Below are positions 24,807 through 33,771 of a stretch of 48,337 nucleotides of DNA, piece by piece. A program made the translations under genes and the position numbers. A model generated the notes under the pieces. That model did not search any database. It was not told the origin of the DNA and worked only from the letters and a program-made list of their open reading frames with translations. How positions within the stretch are numbered: the stretch's first letter is position 1; every line of letters starts with the position of its first letter. The stretch covers positions 1 through 48,337 of the forward strand of contig CANIBZ010000018.1 of the NCBI GenBank assembly GCA_947466425.1, written 5' to 3'. Source of the DNA: Flavobacteriales bacterium (lineage in GTDB: Bacteria > Bacteroidota > Bacteroidia > Flavobacteriales_D > Sanyastnellaceae).

Positions 24807-25290
24807 CGGACAACCACAAATACTTCAGCCCGAAGAAATTCAGCAATTGCGGAATGAAGTGTTGTGGCCGCACAAGACGTTTGAGAATTGTATTTTGGAA
24901 ACCGATATGCTTTCAACAACGTTTCATTTCGGAATTCAAATAGATGGACTCAACGTTGCAACAGTCACATTTCAAAAAGAGAAAACGAATAAGCTGAAGC
25001 AAGATTCTTCGAAAGATGTTTCACAAGATGCGTTGCAAGAAAAACAGTATCGGTTGCGCGCGATGGCGGTGCGTGAAGGATACAGAGGGCAAGGGTTTGG
25101 CGATGCTATTGTTGAAGCAGGATTAAATCATTTAAGAAAATTAGGTGTTGAAGTAGTTTGGTGCGATGCACGTGTGGCAGCCTTGAATTTTTATCGAAGA
25201 CTTCAATTTGAAGAGTTGGAGGATGAGTATGAAATTCCAATTATTGGCTTGCACCGGTTTATGTGGAAAGTCTTAAGTTCGCAGGTATGA
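24793..25290 (+). CDS. GNAT-family N-acetyltransferase
   Basis: A 165-residue acetyltransferase. The acetyl-CoA loop is RAMAVREGYRGQGFGDAIVEAGL (Arg/Gln-x-x-Gly-x-Gly), followed by VVWCDARVAALNFYRRLQFEEL, the usual final strand-helix. The layout matches ElaA-like or YjgM-like small GNATs; the acceptor is unknown. I chose the ATG at 24793 (MLANNGQPQ), which overlaps the S4 gene by 14 bases; the longer frame from 24721 lies wholly over that gene. Its stop overlaps the next start as ATGA, so it is part of the dnaX-S4-GNAT-DUF2079 operon. Confidence 0.85.
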   Translation: MLANNGQPQILQPEEIQQLRNEVLWPHKTFENCILETDMLSTTFHFGIQIDGLNVATVTFQKEKTNKLKQDSSKDVSQDALQEKQYRLRAMAVREGYRGQGFGDAIVEAGLNHLRKLGVEVVWCDARVAALNFYRRLQFEELEDEYEIPIIGLHRFMWKVLSSQV

Positions 25291-26750
25291 ACGGAGTTTT
25301 AAATTCGATGCGATTGCATAGTTCAGCTTGGATAACGGCGTTGCTTGCCTTCGCTTTGTTCGCGGTGGTGTCGTTCACCAATCATGTTTTTTTCAGAACT
25401 TACGCGCTAGATCTTGGCTTGTATACAAACGCGCTGTACGACTACGCACACTTTCGTTTTGCAGACACTTCTCTTTTTCTTCCGGAAAATAAAAACCTGT
25501 TAGCCGATCACTTCGATTTATATCTCATGTTGTTCTCTCCACTTTCGTGGATTTTCAAATCGTATACGTTACTCGTTGTCCAATGTATGGCTGTCATCAT
25601 TGGTGGATTCGGAATTTATTTTTTGTTGAATGAAAATGAAGGAACCCGCCCATATAGAATTTGGGGAATGGCCATGTTCTATTTGTTTTTTGGAACACTC
25701 GCAGCGTTGGCCTACGACTATCACAGCAATGTGATTTCTGCCATGGCGATTCCTTTTTTCTTTCTCATGGTCAGCCGAAAGGCATGGTTGAAAGCCTTTG
25801 CCTTACTCGTGTTCATGTGTTTAGGAAAAGAAAACGTTTCGCTGTTTTTATTCTTTGTCTCTTTAGGATTATTCTGGAAATATTTCAAATCGAAAGAAAG
25901 TCGAAAGTACATTCTGCTTTTTGCGGGAATCAGTGTTGTGTATTTCTTACTTATGGTGAAGTGGGTCATGCCTACCATTGCGGGTGAGAAAGATTTTGTT
26001 CATTTTGGAAAGTACCCTGTGTTAGGCGGAGACATGACTGCGGCAATCAAATTCATGATCATGCATCCGCTTGAATTCATTCGCTTGCTTTTCGTGAATC
26101 ACATGCCCGAAGATCCCACTTTCAATAACGAAAAAGTCTTTTTCTATTTGGTGTTGTTCGTCGCTGGCGGTTGGGCGTTGTTCCTTCGTCCTTGGTATTT
26201 CGTAATGATACTTCCAATTATTATTCAAAAGGAATTGACGAATCAGCCGAGTACATGGGGATGCGTTTATCAGTATTCAGTCGAGTTTGCTCCGGTTGTA
26301 ATCGTGGCCTTGATTGAAGTTGTTTCAAGATGGAAATTCAATGCGAATAGAATAGGAGCCGTTCTCATTTTTTTCACGCTTTCAAGCACGGTATACGGTT
26401 TGGTTGAACGCTCGAAAGCTTGGGAAAAAGAACGCTTTATCTTCTGGCAAAAGCCTCACTTCAAACCGCATTATGATTTAACAGATGTTAAGATTTTGAT
26501 GAATCGAATTCCTGAAGACGCCTCGGTGATGGCCAATTCAGCGTATGTGGGACAGTTGGCTTATCGCGACAAATGTTACACGCTGCCGTTCGTGAAAGAT
26601 GCAGAATATATTCTAATAAGTTCAACGGAATCTACTTATCCATTGAGTGTTGATCAGACGAATGAATTTATTCAAGCGTTACAAGTTGATAGTACTTGGA
26701 ATTTAGTAGAACAACGCGGACACATTTATTTGTTTCAACGCAAACCGTAA
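25287..26750 (+). CDS. DUF2079 multi-pass membrane protein
   Basis: A 487-residue inner-membrane protein with about ten helices, ending in a soluble region of some 120 residues. The stretch YALDLGLYTNALYDYAHFRF, then LADHFDLYLMLFSPLSWIF, is characteristic of DUF2079; these early acidic loops and the fold recall GT-C glycosyltransferases, but no activity is proven. The C-terminal YVGQLAYRDKCYTLPF, followed by AEYILISSTESTYPL, fits the family's extracytoplasmic tail. I chose ATG 25287 (ATGA overlap with the acetyltransferase); the frame extends to a GTG at 25263. The 3' end overlaps the convergent acetyltransferase gene by 16 bases. Confidence 0.82.
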   Translation: MNGVLNSMRLHSSAWITALLAFALFAVVSFTNHVFFRTYALDLGLYTNALYDYAHFRFADTSLFLPENKNLLADHFDLYLMLFSPLSWIFKSYTLLVVQCMAVIIGGFGIYFLLNENEGTRPYRIWGMAMFYLFFGTLAALAYDYHSNVISAMAIPFFFLMVSRKAWLKAFALLVFMCLGKENVSLFLFFVSLGLFWKYFKSKESRKYILLFAGISVVYFLLMVKWVMPTIAGEKDFVHFGKYPVLGGDMTAAIKFMIMHPLEFIRLLFVNHMPEDPTFNNEKVFFYLVLFVAGGWALFLRPWYFVMILPIIIQKELTNQPSTWGCVYQYSVEFAPVVIVALIEVVSRWKFNANRIGAVLIFFTLSSTVYGLVERSKAWEKERFIFWQKPHFKPHYDLTDVKILMNRIPEDASVMANSAYVGQLAYRDKCYTLPFVKDAEYILISSTESTYPLSVDQTNEFIQALQVDSTWNLVEQRGHIYLFQRKP

Positions 26751-27277
26751 TTCCAATACAGGGGAGTGGTAGGAGTTTCAGGAAACTGAATGGTTTTTTC
26801 CATCCACAATACATCGTGCCATTGATTCAATTTGAATCCAACGTTTTCATAAGTCGCGAATTTTTCAAATCCCATCTTGTGGTGAAATCCTACGCTGGCT
26901 TCGTTCGGAAGCGCAATCACGGCAAATGCTTTGCAGATGTGAATGCGTTTTAATTCCGCAAACAGTTCGGCGTACAGCTTCGTAGCTACTCCAGATTTTT
27001 TGTTATCCTCTTCAACATAAATTGAAACTTCTACATTCCATTGATAAGCCAAACGATCGCGATAGGCCGAGGCGTATGCGTATCCTGCACGATTTCCGTT
27101 TTCTTCAGCAACCAAGTATGGGAATCGTTTGGAAATTGTATCTATTCGATTTGAAAATTCTTCTAGCGAAGGTACTTCCAATTCAAAAGAAACAGCAGAA
27201 CCAATCACATGATTTGAATAGAGACTTAAGCAAAAGTCAGCATCTGAAATTTTAACTGGACGAATGGTCAGGCTCAT
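26735..27277 (-). CDS. GNAT-family N-acetyltransferase, MnaT/phosphinothricin-acetyltransferase-like
   Basis: A 180-residue acetyltransferase beginning LTIRPVKISDADFCLSLYSNHV, with YLVAEENGNRAGYAYASAYR, VEVSIYVEEDNKKSGVATKLY (acetyl-CoA loop), ALPNEASVGFHHKMGFEKF and VGFKLNQWHDVLWMEK. This arrangement is that of the Pat/YncA (MnaT) group, which acetylates methionine analogues or phosphinothricin-like compounds. The exact substrate is inferred only loosely. The start overlaps the stop of the cytochrome gene as ATGA, so the two are co-transcribed. Confidence 0.88.
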   Translation of the reverse strand: MSLTIRPVKISDADFCLSLYSNHVIGSAVSFELEVPSLEEFSNRIDTISKRFPYLVAEENGNRAGYAYASAYRDRLAYQWNVEVSIYVEEDNKKSGVATKLYAELFAELKRIHICKAFAVIALPNEASVGFHHKMGFEKFATYENVGFKLNQWHDVLWMEKTIQFPETPTTPLYWNYGLR

Positions 27278-29265
27278 CTGCGAATTACACGTTCAAGTGT
27301 TCTTCCTCTTGAAGAATTGATTTCAATGAAGTAAGTTCCTCGCGTTTCTGGCAATTGAATGCGCGCAACAACGCTTCCGATTTTTCTTCGCTCAATAAAT
27401 CTACCGTCCAAAGTGTAAATTGCAATTTCGTTTACTACTGCTCCGTTCGAAGTTAAATTCACCCAGCCGTCAGTTGTTGGGTTAGGGAACAATAGGAATG
27501 TAGGAATACGAATTTCTTCAACTCCAATAATGGTGCTCATTAAAGATTGCGCGCCAACTTGAACAGCATCTGCACCTTCGGCGTCATACATGCTATGGAA
27601 ATCATTGATCGCAGGATTATCGAAAGCAAACATTTCGTCTAAGTATCTCGGTGGAACGGTTTGGTACATCAGTCGAGCAGTCACATGAAGGTTTCCTGAA
27701 AAACCGTTCAATGGAATGTGCACGCGCATTTCATCTGTTCCGCTTCCCTCTGTTCCGTCTGCATAATGATTGAAGTTTGGATCATATAGCGCCTCTCCAA
27801 CAATTTTGGTCGTGTCGTAGGCCGAGTTAGTCAAAGAGAATCCAAGCGGAGTAAGGCGATTGTCTTTAATCATTGTTGCTGCGCGCTCGAGCACTTGTGT
27901 TCTGTTTCCATTTACATCGCCCATAACCATTTCATAAATCTGAACTTGGTCTTGAGAAGTAATCACATCGTAATGAGGTTCCCAGGTATTGTCTTCACCA
28001 ACGATGCGGTATTGGTTATCCATTTTTCCCGAATGGAAAACTTCATTACCGGCATCATCTACCGCAATAATTTCAACATAGGCTCTTCTTGAAGGATATC
28101 CGCTTGGGAACTTATGTCCAGCAAGGTTGGTCAACTTAAGCGAGTACTTCGCGGTGTCGTTTTCAATTGCTGTTTCAGTAAACGCAACGGTTGCAGTTTC
28201 GTGTTCCAACTGATAGGTTGTTCGTTCAATTACGGTATTGAAATGTGCATCTGTAGCTGTTACTCCCAATGACGCTGCATTGTTTTTTAATAGACCCAAC
28301 ATGAAGGTATTTCCACCAACCAACCAATGTTGGCCGTAGGGTTGTCTTTGCGGAAGGAAGAGGTAACCAGAGGCAATAACAATTCCTTCACCGGCATCGG
28401 GCATGTGACAGCCTTGACATTCTTTTTGAATTCCTGGAGTATCATTATAAGAAGAGTTCAACCACTCGTGGTAGGTAGCTTGTTCAATGAAATCTCCCCC
28501 TGTTGAATTTCCTTGCAGGTCCGCAGTGTGGGTAGAAAGCGAATGACATCCTGCGCACATTTCTGATTGGCGCACTTTCGCGTGTCCAAGTGGACGATAT
28601 CCAACAAAACTTTGCATCATTGCTTCGAAAATTGGAACTGCTTGTTCTTCGGTCACGAATGGTCCGTAGATGGTGTCTTTGTGGTAAAACAATTCGCCGC
28701 TGAAGTGTTTGCCGACACCCAGTGGGCCGTCCATTTTTTGCTGGTGACAAGCGCCACAATTCACTCCATCTCGAGCAAGAGAATCTAAAGCGAGTTCTTC
28801 CAGCGTAAAATTAGGATTGTTATTTTGCAAGAGGTTTGTATAGCGTCCAACAGGGGCGTGACAAGAAGTACATTTGTTAATGAGTTCCTGGGCATGGGCA
28901 GGATTAACTAAAATTTCGTGATTCACTTTTGCCTTCCAAAATGGATCTTTTGCAGAGTTCGCCATCATGGTGCCTCTCCAGTTGGTAGCAGGACTAACAT
29001 CTGAACCTTCTGCATTTATACTTGCGAAATCAACAGGGTCGTCTCCATGGCAGCCCCCACAGCGGCCTGAGCCGGTGAAGAAACCGTTGTCACCAACCGG
29101 TAAGTTTGTTTGAGTAAGCAGTTTTATCATCTCCATGCTGCTGTGATGCGATTTCTTAGGTTTTTCATCGGACCAAGAAATGTTAAATAGCGAAACAACC
29201 GTTAACAGGACTAACAGTGCTGAAATGGATTTGTTTTTCGCGAAGAGTGTTGGGATTCTCGACAT
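27274..29265 (-). CDS. Pentaheme c-type cytochrome with T9SS sorting domain
   Basis: A 663-residue exported protein. After a signal or anchor helix (residues 14-31) come five CXXCH heme sites: CGGCH 69-73, CTSCH 132-136, CGACH 170-174, CAGCH 237-241 and CQGCH 283-287, in a region resembling the cytochrome c554 family. Residues 350-560 are beta-rich. The last 75, starting FLLFPNPTTDGWVNL and ending with LERVIRR, form a type A T9SS sorting domain. It is therefore a multiheme protein predicted to reach the cell surface. Hemes would be attached in the periplasm before passage through T9SS. It is the first gene of a two-gene unit with the MnaT-like gene. Electron partners are unknown. Confidence 0.9.
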   Translation of the reverse strand: MSRIPTLFAKNKSISALLVLLTVVSLFNISWSDEKPKKSHHSSMEMIKLLTQTNLPVGDNGFFTGSGRCGGCHGDDPVDFASINAEGSDVSPATNWRGTMMANSAKDPFWKAKVNHEILVNPAHAQELINKCTSCHAPVGRYTNLLQNNNPNFTLEELALDSLARDGVNCGACHQQKMDGPLGVGKHFSGELFYHKDTIYGPFVTEEQAVPIFEAMMQSFVGYRPLGHAKVRQSEMCAGCHSLSTHTADLQGNSTGGDFIEQATYHEWLNSSYNDTPGIQKECQGCHMPDAGEGIVIASGYLFLPQRQPYGQHWLVGGNTFMLGLLKNNAASLGVTATDAHFNTVIERTTYQLEHETATVAFTETAIENDTAKYSLKLTNLAGHKFPSGYPSRRAYVEIIAVDDAGNEVFHSGKMDNQYRIVGEDNTWEPHYDVITSQDQVQIYEMVMGDVNGNRTQVLERAATMIKDNRLTPLGFSLTNSAYDTTKIVGEALYDPNFNHYADGTEGSGTDEMRVHIPLNGFSGNLHVTARLMYQTVPPRYLDEMFAFDNPAINDFHSMYDAEGADAVQVGAQSLMSTIIGVEEIRIPTFLLFPNPTTDGWVNLTSNGAVVNEIAIYTLDGRFIERRKIGSVVARIQLPETRGTYFIEINSSRGRTLERVIRR

Positions 29266-29283
29266 ACTTTTTTTTCTGTAGGC

Positions 29284-29312
29284 GAAAGATACATTTCAAT
29301 ATCGTTAAGCAA
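29284..29312 (-). promoter_or_regulatory. Predicted promoter of the pentaheme cytochrome gene
   Basis: On the minus strand TTG (29312-29310) is followed after 18 bases by TATCTTTC (29291-29284), one mismatch from TAnnTTTG. It lies about 18 bases before the ATG at 29265. Confidence 0.45.
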
Positions 29313-29352
29313 AAAAAAATAATTGAAAGAATATTGGAATTACTGCGAATTG

Positions 29353-29643
29353 TCAGGAAAAGACAATCTCCAAAATAGGCGGCTGACTAAATTGGTCGTT
29401 AATGGCCTTGAGTAAATCGGTTCGAGATTGGAAAAGCTCGGCCCGCAAAGGAGCCGATTCGAAGTGCAAATGCAGTTGATTTCCTTTTATGGTAATCTGC
29501 TTGGTTTTCTTATACAAAATTGGTCCCACGGCCTTTTCATAAGCTTCAATAATTTGAAGCTCGTTTAATTTACGTTGAAGTGGCGACCGCTTTACCCACT
29601 CGCCAATGGCGTCTTTCAAAGAAAATTCGTTGCGAGTGCTCAT
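29353..29643 (-). CDS. DUF721 (DciA-like) protein
   Basis: A 96-residue protein with the DUF721 pattern: FSLKDAIGEWVKRSPLQRKL, then IIEAYEKAVGPILYKKTKQI, and LHLHFESAPLRAELFQSR. The AYEKAVG...T segment is equivalent to the W-x-x-x-V-G core of DciA, the replicative helicase loader of bacteria without DnaC. It overlaps recF as ATGA and sits beside it, the usual Bacteroidota pairing. A role at the replication fork is likely but not proven for this short form. Confidence 0.85.
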   Translation of the reverse strand: MSTRNEFSLKDAIGEWVKRSPLQRKLNELQIIEAYEKAVGPILYKKTKQITIKGNQLHLHFESAPLRAELFQSRTDLLKAINDQFSQPPILEIVFS

Positions 29644-30767
29644 GGTTGTTGTGTTTCTGCGGGTATTATAAAGTTGTTTTGAAGGGAAATGGGTTGAAAG
29701 TCCATTCCAACTTCGGCTAACATACGCGGAGTTTTTTCAATATCGGTGTCCGAAAGAAAGATTTGAGAGTTTGTGTTTTCATGCAGCCATTGCAACAATG
29801 AGCGAAGTCTATTGTCATCGAGCTTTTCAGAGATGTCATCTAGAATCAGTAAAGGAGATTTGTTCAATATTCCTTTGGTGTATTCCAATTGCGCAAGTTT
29901 TAAAGCCAAAAGAAATGTCTTTTGCTGTCCCTGAGAGGCGAATTTCTTCAATATTTTACCTTGAAGTTCAAAAATAATGTCGTCTTTCTGTATTCCTTTA
30001 GTGGTGCGTTCAGCGTATTTGTCCTTTTCTAGGCTAGCTTCCAGCAAGGATAAATAATTTCCTTCGTTCACTTCCGATTCATACCGCAGGACCGGGCGCT
30101 CTTCTGCCTGCGAGATTTCGTTGTAAATCGATTCGAATACGGGAGAAAAACTCTCAAAAAAGCTTTTTCGGGCCAGGAAAATCTGTGTCCCGCTAAAATT
30201 AAGCTGTTCGTTGTAGATTGAAATAATTTCCGCGAGTTCCGATTTTCCGTATCTGCTGTTTTTCAATACGGCATTTCTTTGATCTAGCGTGTGGTTGAAT
30301 TGAATAAGAAGCCGCAAATATTCCGAGGAAGTTTGTGACAGGGTTTGGTCGAGCCATCTGCGTCGAACATCGTTTGCCTCTCTAATTAGGTCAATGTCGT
30401 TCGGTGTTACCATAACCAAAGGAAGAACTCCAATGTGTTCAGACAAGCGGTCGTAGGCTTTCCCGTTTTTACTCACCTGCTTCTTTTTATCGCGGAAAAG
30501 AGCATAGGAAATTTTTATGGGTTCACCTTCCATTTCATATTCGCCATTCGCAGCTCCTTGTTCTTTTTCATCTTGAATGGAAAAGCTGTCGGTGTGTGAA
30601 AAGTAGCTTTTGCAAAAGCTTAAGCTATAGATGGCGTCGAGAATATTGGTCTTTCCGATTCCGTTTTTCCCCAACAAACAATTCACTCGCGGACCGAAAT
30701 GGGCCTCGAATGCGTCGTAGTTTTTAAACTGAAACAGCTGGAGTTTATGTAGGGTAATTCTTGACAT
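29640..30767 (-). CDS. recF: DNA replication and repair protein RecF
   Basis: A 375-residue SMC-like ATPase that loads RecA at gaps with RecO and RecR. Walker A is GKNGIGKT at 33-40, the ABC signature is SQGQQKTFLLALKLAQ, and Walker B is PLLILDDISEKLD. The N-terminal LQLFQFKNYDAFEAHFGPRVNCLLG and LVMVTPNDIDLIREANDVRRRWLDQ are typical of RecF. It is divergent from the TPR gene and translationally coupled to the DUF721 gene. The dnaN and dnaA genes found beside recF in many bacteria are absent here. Confidence 0.97.
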   Translation of the reverse strand: MSRITLHKLQLFQFKNYDAFEAHFGPRVNCLLGKNGIGKTNILDAIYSLSFCKSYFSHTDSFSIQDEKEQGAANGEYEMEGEPIKISYALFRDKKKQVSKNGKAYDRLSEHIGVLPLVMVTPNDIDLIREANDVRRRWLDQTLSQTSSEYLRLLIQFNHTLDQRNAVLKNSRYGKSELAEIISIYNEQLNFSGTQIFLARKSFFESFSPVFESIYNEISQAEERPVLRYESEVNEGNYLSLLEASLEKDKYAERTTKGIQKDDIIFELQGKILKKFASQGQQKTFLLALKLAQLEYTKGILNKSPLLILDDISEKLDDNRLRSLLQWLHENTNSQIFLSDTDIEKTPRMLAEVGMDFQPISLQNNFIIPAETQQP

Positions 30768-30826
30768 GTAATTAGAAGTGTCAAAATTATTCGGAATTTA
30801 GTATATTCGCACCTCAATTTACGCAC

Positions 30827-31525
30827 ATGTCAAATAAAAATAACGTAGATAAAGAAGTTGGTCAGAATCAAGCTTACGCTTCGAACGCAACTTCGAATTT
30901 TTTCGAAAATTACAGAAAGCCATTGATGGCAGTAGGAATTGCTTTGGTTGTAGGCGTTGGCGGATACTTCGCTTACGATTACATGTTGGCAAAACCTCGC
31001 GAGCAAGAAGCAGCCAATGCGTTGTGGAAAGCACAGTATTATTTGTCAATCGACAGTGTTGATTGGGCATTGAATGGCCATGAAGATGCTGCAGGTTTTC
31101 AGAGCGTTATTGATAACTACGAAGGAACCGATGCTGCTGAATTGGCACATTACGGTGCGGCAATTTGCTTCCGTGCGAAGGGTGATTTCGGAAATGCTTT
31201 GGCTCACTTCCAAGAGGTAAACGTAGATGATCAAGCGGTTTCAGTATATGTTCTTGGAAACATTGGTGACATGAATGTTGAATTAGGCCAGTTAGATGAA
31301 GCTGTGAAATATTTCGAAAAAGCAGCGGCTCTATCGAAGTCAAACGCCACGCGTGACGCATTAGCAGGAGAATTTTTATTGAAAGCGGCTCGTGTTTATA
31401 TCGAGCAAAACAACAAGGATAAAGCGAAGGAGACCTTAGAGAAAGCGATGGAAGGAATCGATAATCGTTCTGCTACCTATATAGAAGCAGACAAGATGTT
31501 GAGCTTCTTGAAAGCGCAAGGATAA
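30827..31525 (+). CDS. Membrane-anchored tetratricopeptide-repeat protein
   Basis: A 232-residue protein with a cytoplasmic N-terminus, one membrane helix at about 33-51 (LMAVGIALVVGVGGYFAYDY), and an outward TPR domain: DAAELAHYGAAICFRAKGDFGNALAHF, then VYVLGNIGDMNVELGQLDEAVKYFEKAA, then LLKAARVYIEQNNKDKAKETLEKA. The architecture matches YfgM-like chaperone partners of the Sec translocon; I infer a scaffold or chaperone role only. The stop and the ribH start overlap (TAATG). TATATTCG at 30802-30809 is a near match to the -7 box. Confidence 0.85.
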   Translation: MSNKNNVDKEVGQNQAYASNATSNFFENYRKPLMAVGIALVVGVGGYFAYDYMLAKPREQEAANALWKAQYYLSIDSVDWALNGHEDAAGFQSVIDNYEGTDAAELAHYGAAICFRAKGDFGNALAHFQEVNVDDQAVSVYVLGNIGDMNVELGQLDEAVKYFEKAAALSKSNATRDALAGEFLLKAARVYIEQNNKDKAKETLEKAMEGIDNRSATYIEADKMLSFLKAQG

Positions 31526-32013
31526 TGGCAACCGTTAATCTTTCCGAAGAAAGAGCGATTCTTCTTCCTGAAATTGAAAATCACCGTGTGGTAATTTTAG
31601 TTTCGCGTTGGAACGAAGAAGTAACAGAGAATTTATACAACGGAGCAGTGGAAACATTGCTCCGTCTTGGTTTTCAATCGTCTCAGATTGAAAAGGAATA
31701 TGTTCCTGGAAGTTTTGAGTTACCGCTTGGAGCCAAATGGGCAACGGAGAAAGCAGGTGTGACTGGCGTTATAGCATTAGGTTGCATTGTTCGTGGTGAA
31801 ACCCCACATTTTGAATATGTCTCCATGGCCACGGCTCAAGGAATTCAAGACATTGGATTGCATACAGGAAAGCCGGTTGTGTTCGGTGTTCTAACCGACG
31901 ATCACATTGAACAAAGCCGTGCGCGCAGCGGAGGAGTGCTTGGAAATAAGGGTGTCGATTGCGCCCAAGCGTTGGTTGAAATGTTGGCCCTTCAGGCCAA
32001 ACTAAGATCATGA
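31525..32013 (+). CDS. ribH: 6,7-dimethyl-8-ribityllumazine synthase
   Basis: A 162-residue enzyme for the penultimate step of riboflavin synthesis. It has VVILVSRWNEEVTENLYNGA at the N-terminus, VPGSFELPLGAKW at 60-72, GCIVRGETPHFEYVSM with the catalytic H95, and VFGVLTDDHIEQSRARSGG. Length is normal for a lumazine synthase that assembles into pentamers or capsids. It is coupled by one base of overlap to the TPR gene. The other riboflavin genes are not in the window. Confidence 0.97.
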   Translation: MATVNLSEERAILLPEIENHRVVILVSRWNEEVTENLYNGAVETLLRLGFQSSQIEKEYVPGSFELPLGAKWATEKAGVTGVIALGCIVRGETPHFEYVSMATAQGIQDIGLHTGKPVVFGVLTDDHIEQSRARSGGVLGNKGVDCAQALVEMLALQAKLRS

Positions 32014-32074
32014 TTTTTTTAGTTTTCAATTAAACCTTTTTCTTTTTATTGTCTCAAAGACTAAATTCACGTTC

Positions 32075-33763
32075 ATGAAAAATCGTATACTTCTTTTATC
32101 ATTCCTATTTGTTTCACTTCAGTCCATTGCTCAATTCAATGAGATTTGGATACCGACATTAGAGGATGCTTCAACATATAATTTGAATGTATACGACACG
32201 TTGAAACAATTGCGTCCTACCGGAAACCAAACAGTAACCATTGGAGTAAATGGAGATATGTGGGGACCAACATTGGTTCTTCATAAAGGTCAGGATGTTC
32301 AAATGAACGTGACCAATCACTTGAATGACAGCACGACTGTGCATTGGCACGGATTACACCTTCCTGCAGTAATGGATGGAGGACCACACCAGGTAATTCC
32401 TCCAGGAGCAACATGGCAGCCCTATTGGAATGTAACGAACAGAGCGGGGACCTATTGGTATCATCCGCATTTACACACCATGACCACCGAGCAGTTGATG
32501 AAAGGAATGGGCGGGTTTATAATTATTCAAGACGACGAAGAAGCCGCAATGAATTTACCTCGCACCTATGGAGAAGATGATTTTCCAATCGCTCTTTCAA
32601 GCAGAAGGTACACCGCGGCCAATCAGATTGTAACAGCCAATTCAGCCTACGGCGATTATATGTTGGTGAATGGTACTTCCAGCCCACAGTTGACATTGCC
32701 CAAACAATTGGTTCGACTTCGAATATTGAATGTTGAAAATGAAAGAGGCTATAACCTCGGATTCAGCGACAATAGGAATTTCTACATCATAGCCAATGAT
32801 GGTGGTATGTTGAATGCACCTGTTCAAGTGAATCGTGTGAAATTAATGGTTGGGGAGCGTGTTGAAATTTTAGTGGATTTGTCTGGAGATGTTGCAGGAT
32901 CAACGCTTGACTTGAAAGCATACAACACAGGTTTCCCATTGGGATTTCCAGGAGGAGAACCGGGTACATCAGGGACCTTCGGAAGTTTGTTGAACAACAT
33001 CGATTTTGTTGCTTTACATCTGGTCGTTACAAATCCAACGGCAAATCCTATTGTTGGAATTCCAAGTGCATTATCCAATGAAGTGTATTGGACCGCGAAT
33101 GACGCAACGGTGAACAGAACACTTACTGTTACAGGAGGACAAGGCCCTGTGCCATTTGTATTCGATAACTTGGGTTTTAACATGACCACCATTAACAAGA
33201 CGGTTAATTTGGATGCGATTGAAAAATGGACTGTGACGAACAACCAAATTTTTGGACATTCCTTTCACATTCACGATGTAGAGTTTAAAATTGTAGCGCG
33301 CAATGGAAGTGCTGCCAACGTTGGAGCGCATGAGCAAGGATGGAAAGACGTGTTTTACTTACCACTGGGTGAGAGCGTGACCTTTGTTGCGAAGTTCAGT
33401 GATTATGCAGATGCTGAGCACCCTTTTATGTATCACTGTCATTTTGGTTTGCATGAAGATGCAGGAATGATGGGGCAGTTCGTTGTGGTGAATAACGTAA
33501 GCACGGAGGAAATTAATGATGCAGATATTACTCTATTTCCAAATCCAACCCAAGAAGTTTTGCGCATTGCAAATTCAAACGTAAACGGACGCATCTATTA
33601 CGTGACGATCATGAATGAATTGGGAAGAACAGTGATGATGCTTCCAAGCCCGGATTTATCAAGGGGAATAGACGTGAGTCATTTGGCATCTGGAATTTAT
33701 CTTGTTCAACTTACAGACAAAGCTTCTAAGAAAATTATTGTGAAGAAATTCATTAAGGAATAG
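32075..33763 (+). CDS. T9SS-secreted multicopper oxidase
   Basis: A 562-residue exported oxidase. Signal peptide about 1-20 (LLLSFLFVSLQSIAQ). All four copper-binding clusters of a laccase/CueO-like enzyme are present: HWHGLH 90-95, HPHLH 130-134, HSFHIHD 395-401, and HCHFGLHEDAGM 454-465 with the type 1 Cys, His and Met. The last 80 residues, starting TLFPNPTQEVLRI and ending KKIIVKKFIKE, are a type A T9SS sorting domain, so the enzyme is expected at the cell surface. It probably oxidises Cu(I), Mn, Fe or phenolics; the substrate is open. A thioredoxin-like gene follows by 8 bases and a TonB receptor next, suggesting a shared unit. Confidence 0.94.
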   Translation: MKNRILLLSFLFVSLQSIAQFNEIWIPTLEDASTYNLNVYDTLKQLRPTGNQTVTIGVNGDMWGPTLVLHKGQDVQMNVTNHLNDSTTVHWHGLHLPAVMDGGPHQVIPPGATWQPYWNVTNRAGTYWYHPHLHTMTTEQLMKGMGGFIIIQDDEEAAMNLPRTYGEDDFPIALSSRRYTAANQIVTANSAYGDYMLVNGTSSPQLTLPKQLVRLRILNVENERGYNLGFSDNRNFYIIANDGGMLNAPVQVNRVKLMVGERVEILVDLSGDVAGSTLDLKAYNTGFPLGFPGGEPGTSGTFGSLLNNIDFVALHLVVTNPTANPIVGIPSALSNEVYWTANDATVNRTLTVTGGQGPVPFVFDNLGFNMTTINKTVNLDAIEKWTVTNNQIFGHSFHIHDVEFKIVARNGSAANVGAHEQGWKDVFYLPLGESVTFVAKFSDYADAEHPFMYHCHFGLHEDAGMMGQFVVVNNVSTEEINDADITLFPNPTQEVLRIANSNVNGRIYYVTIMNELGRTVMMLPSPDLSRGIDVSHLASGIYLVQLTDKASKKIIVKKFIKE

Positions 33764-33771
33764 TTCATTCC

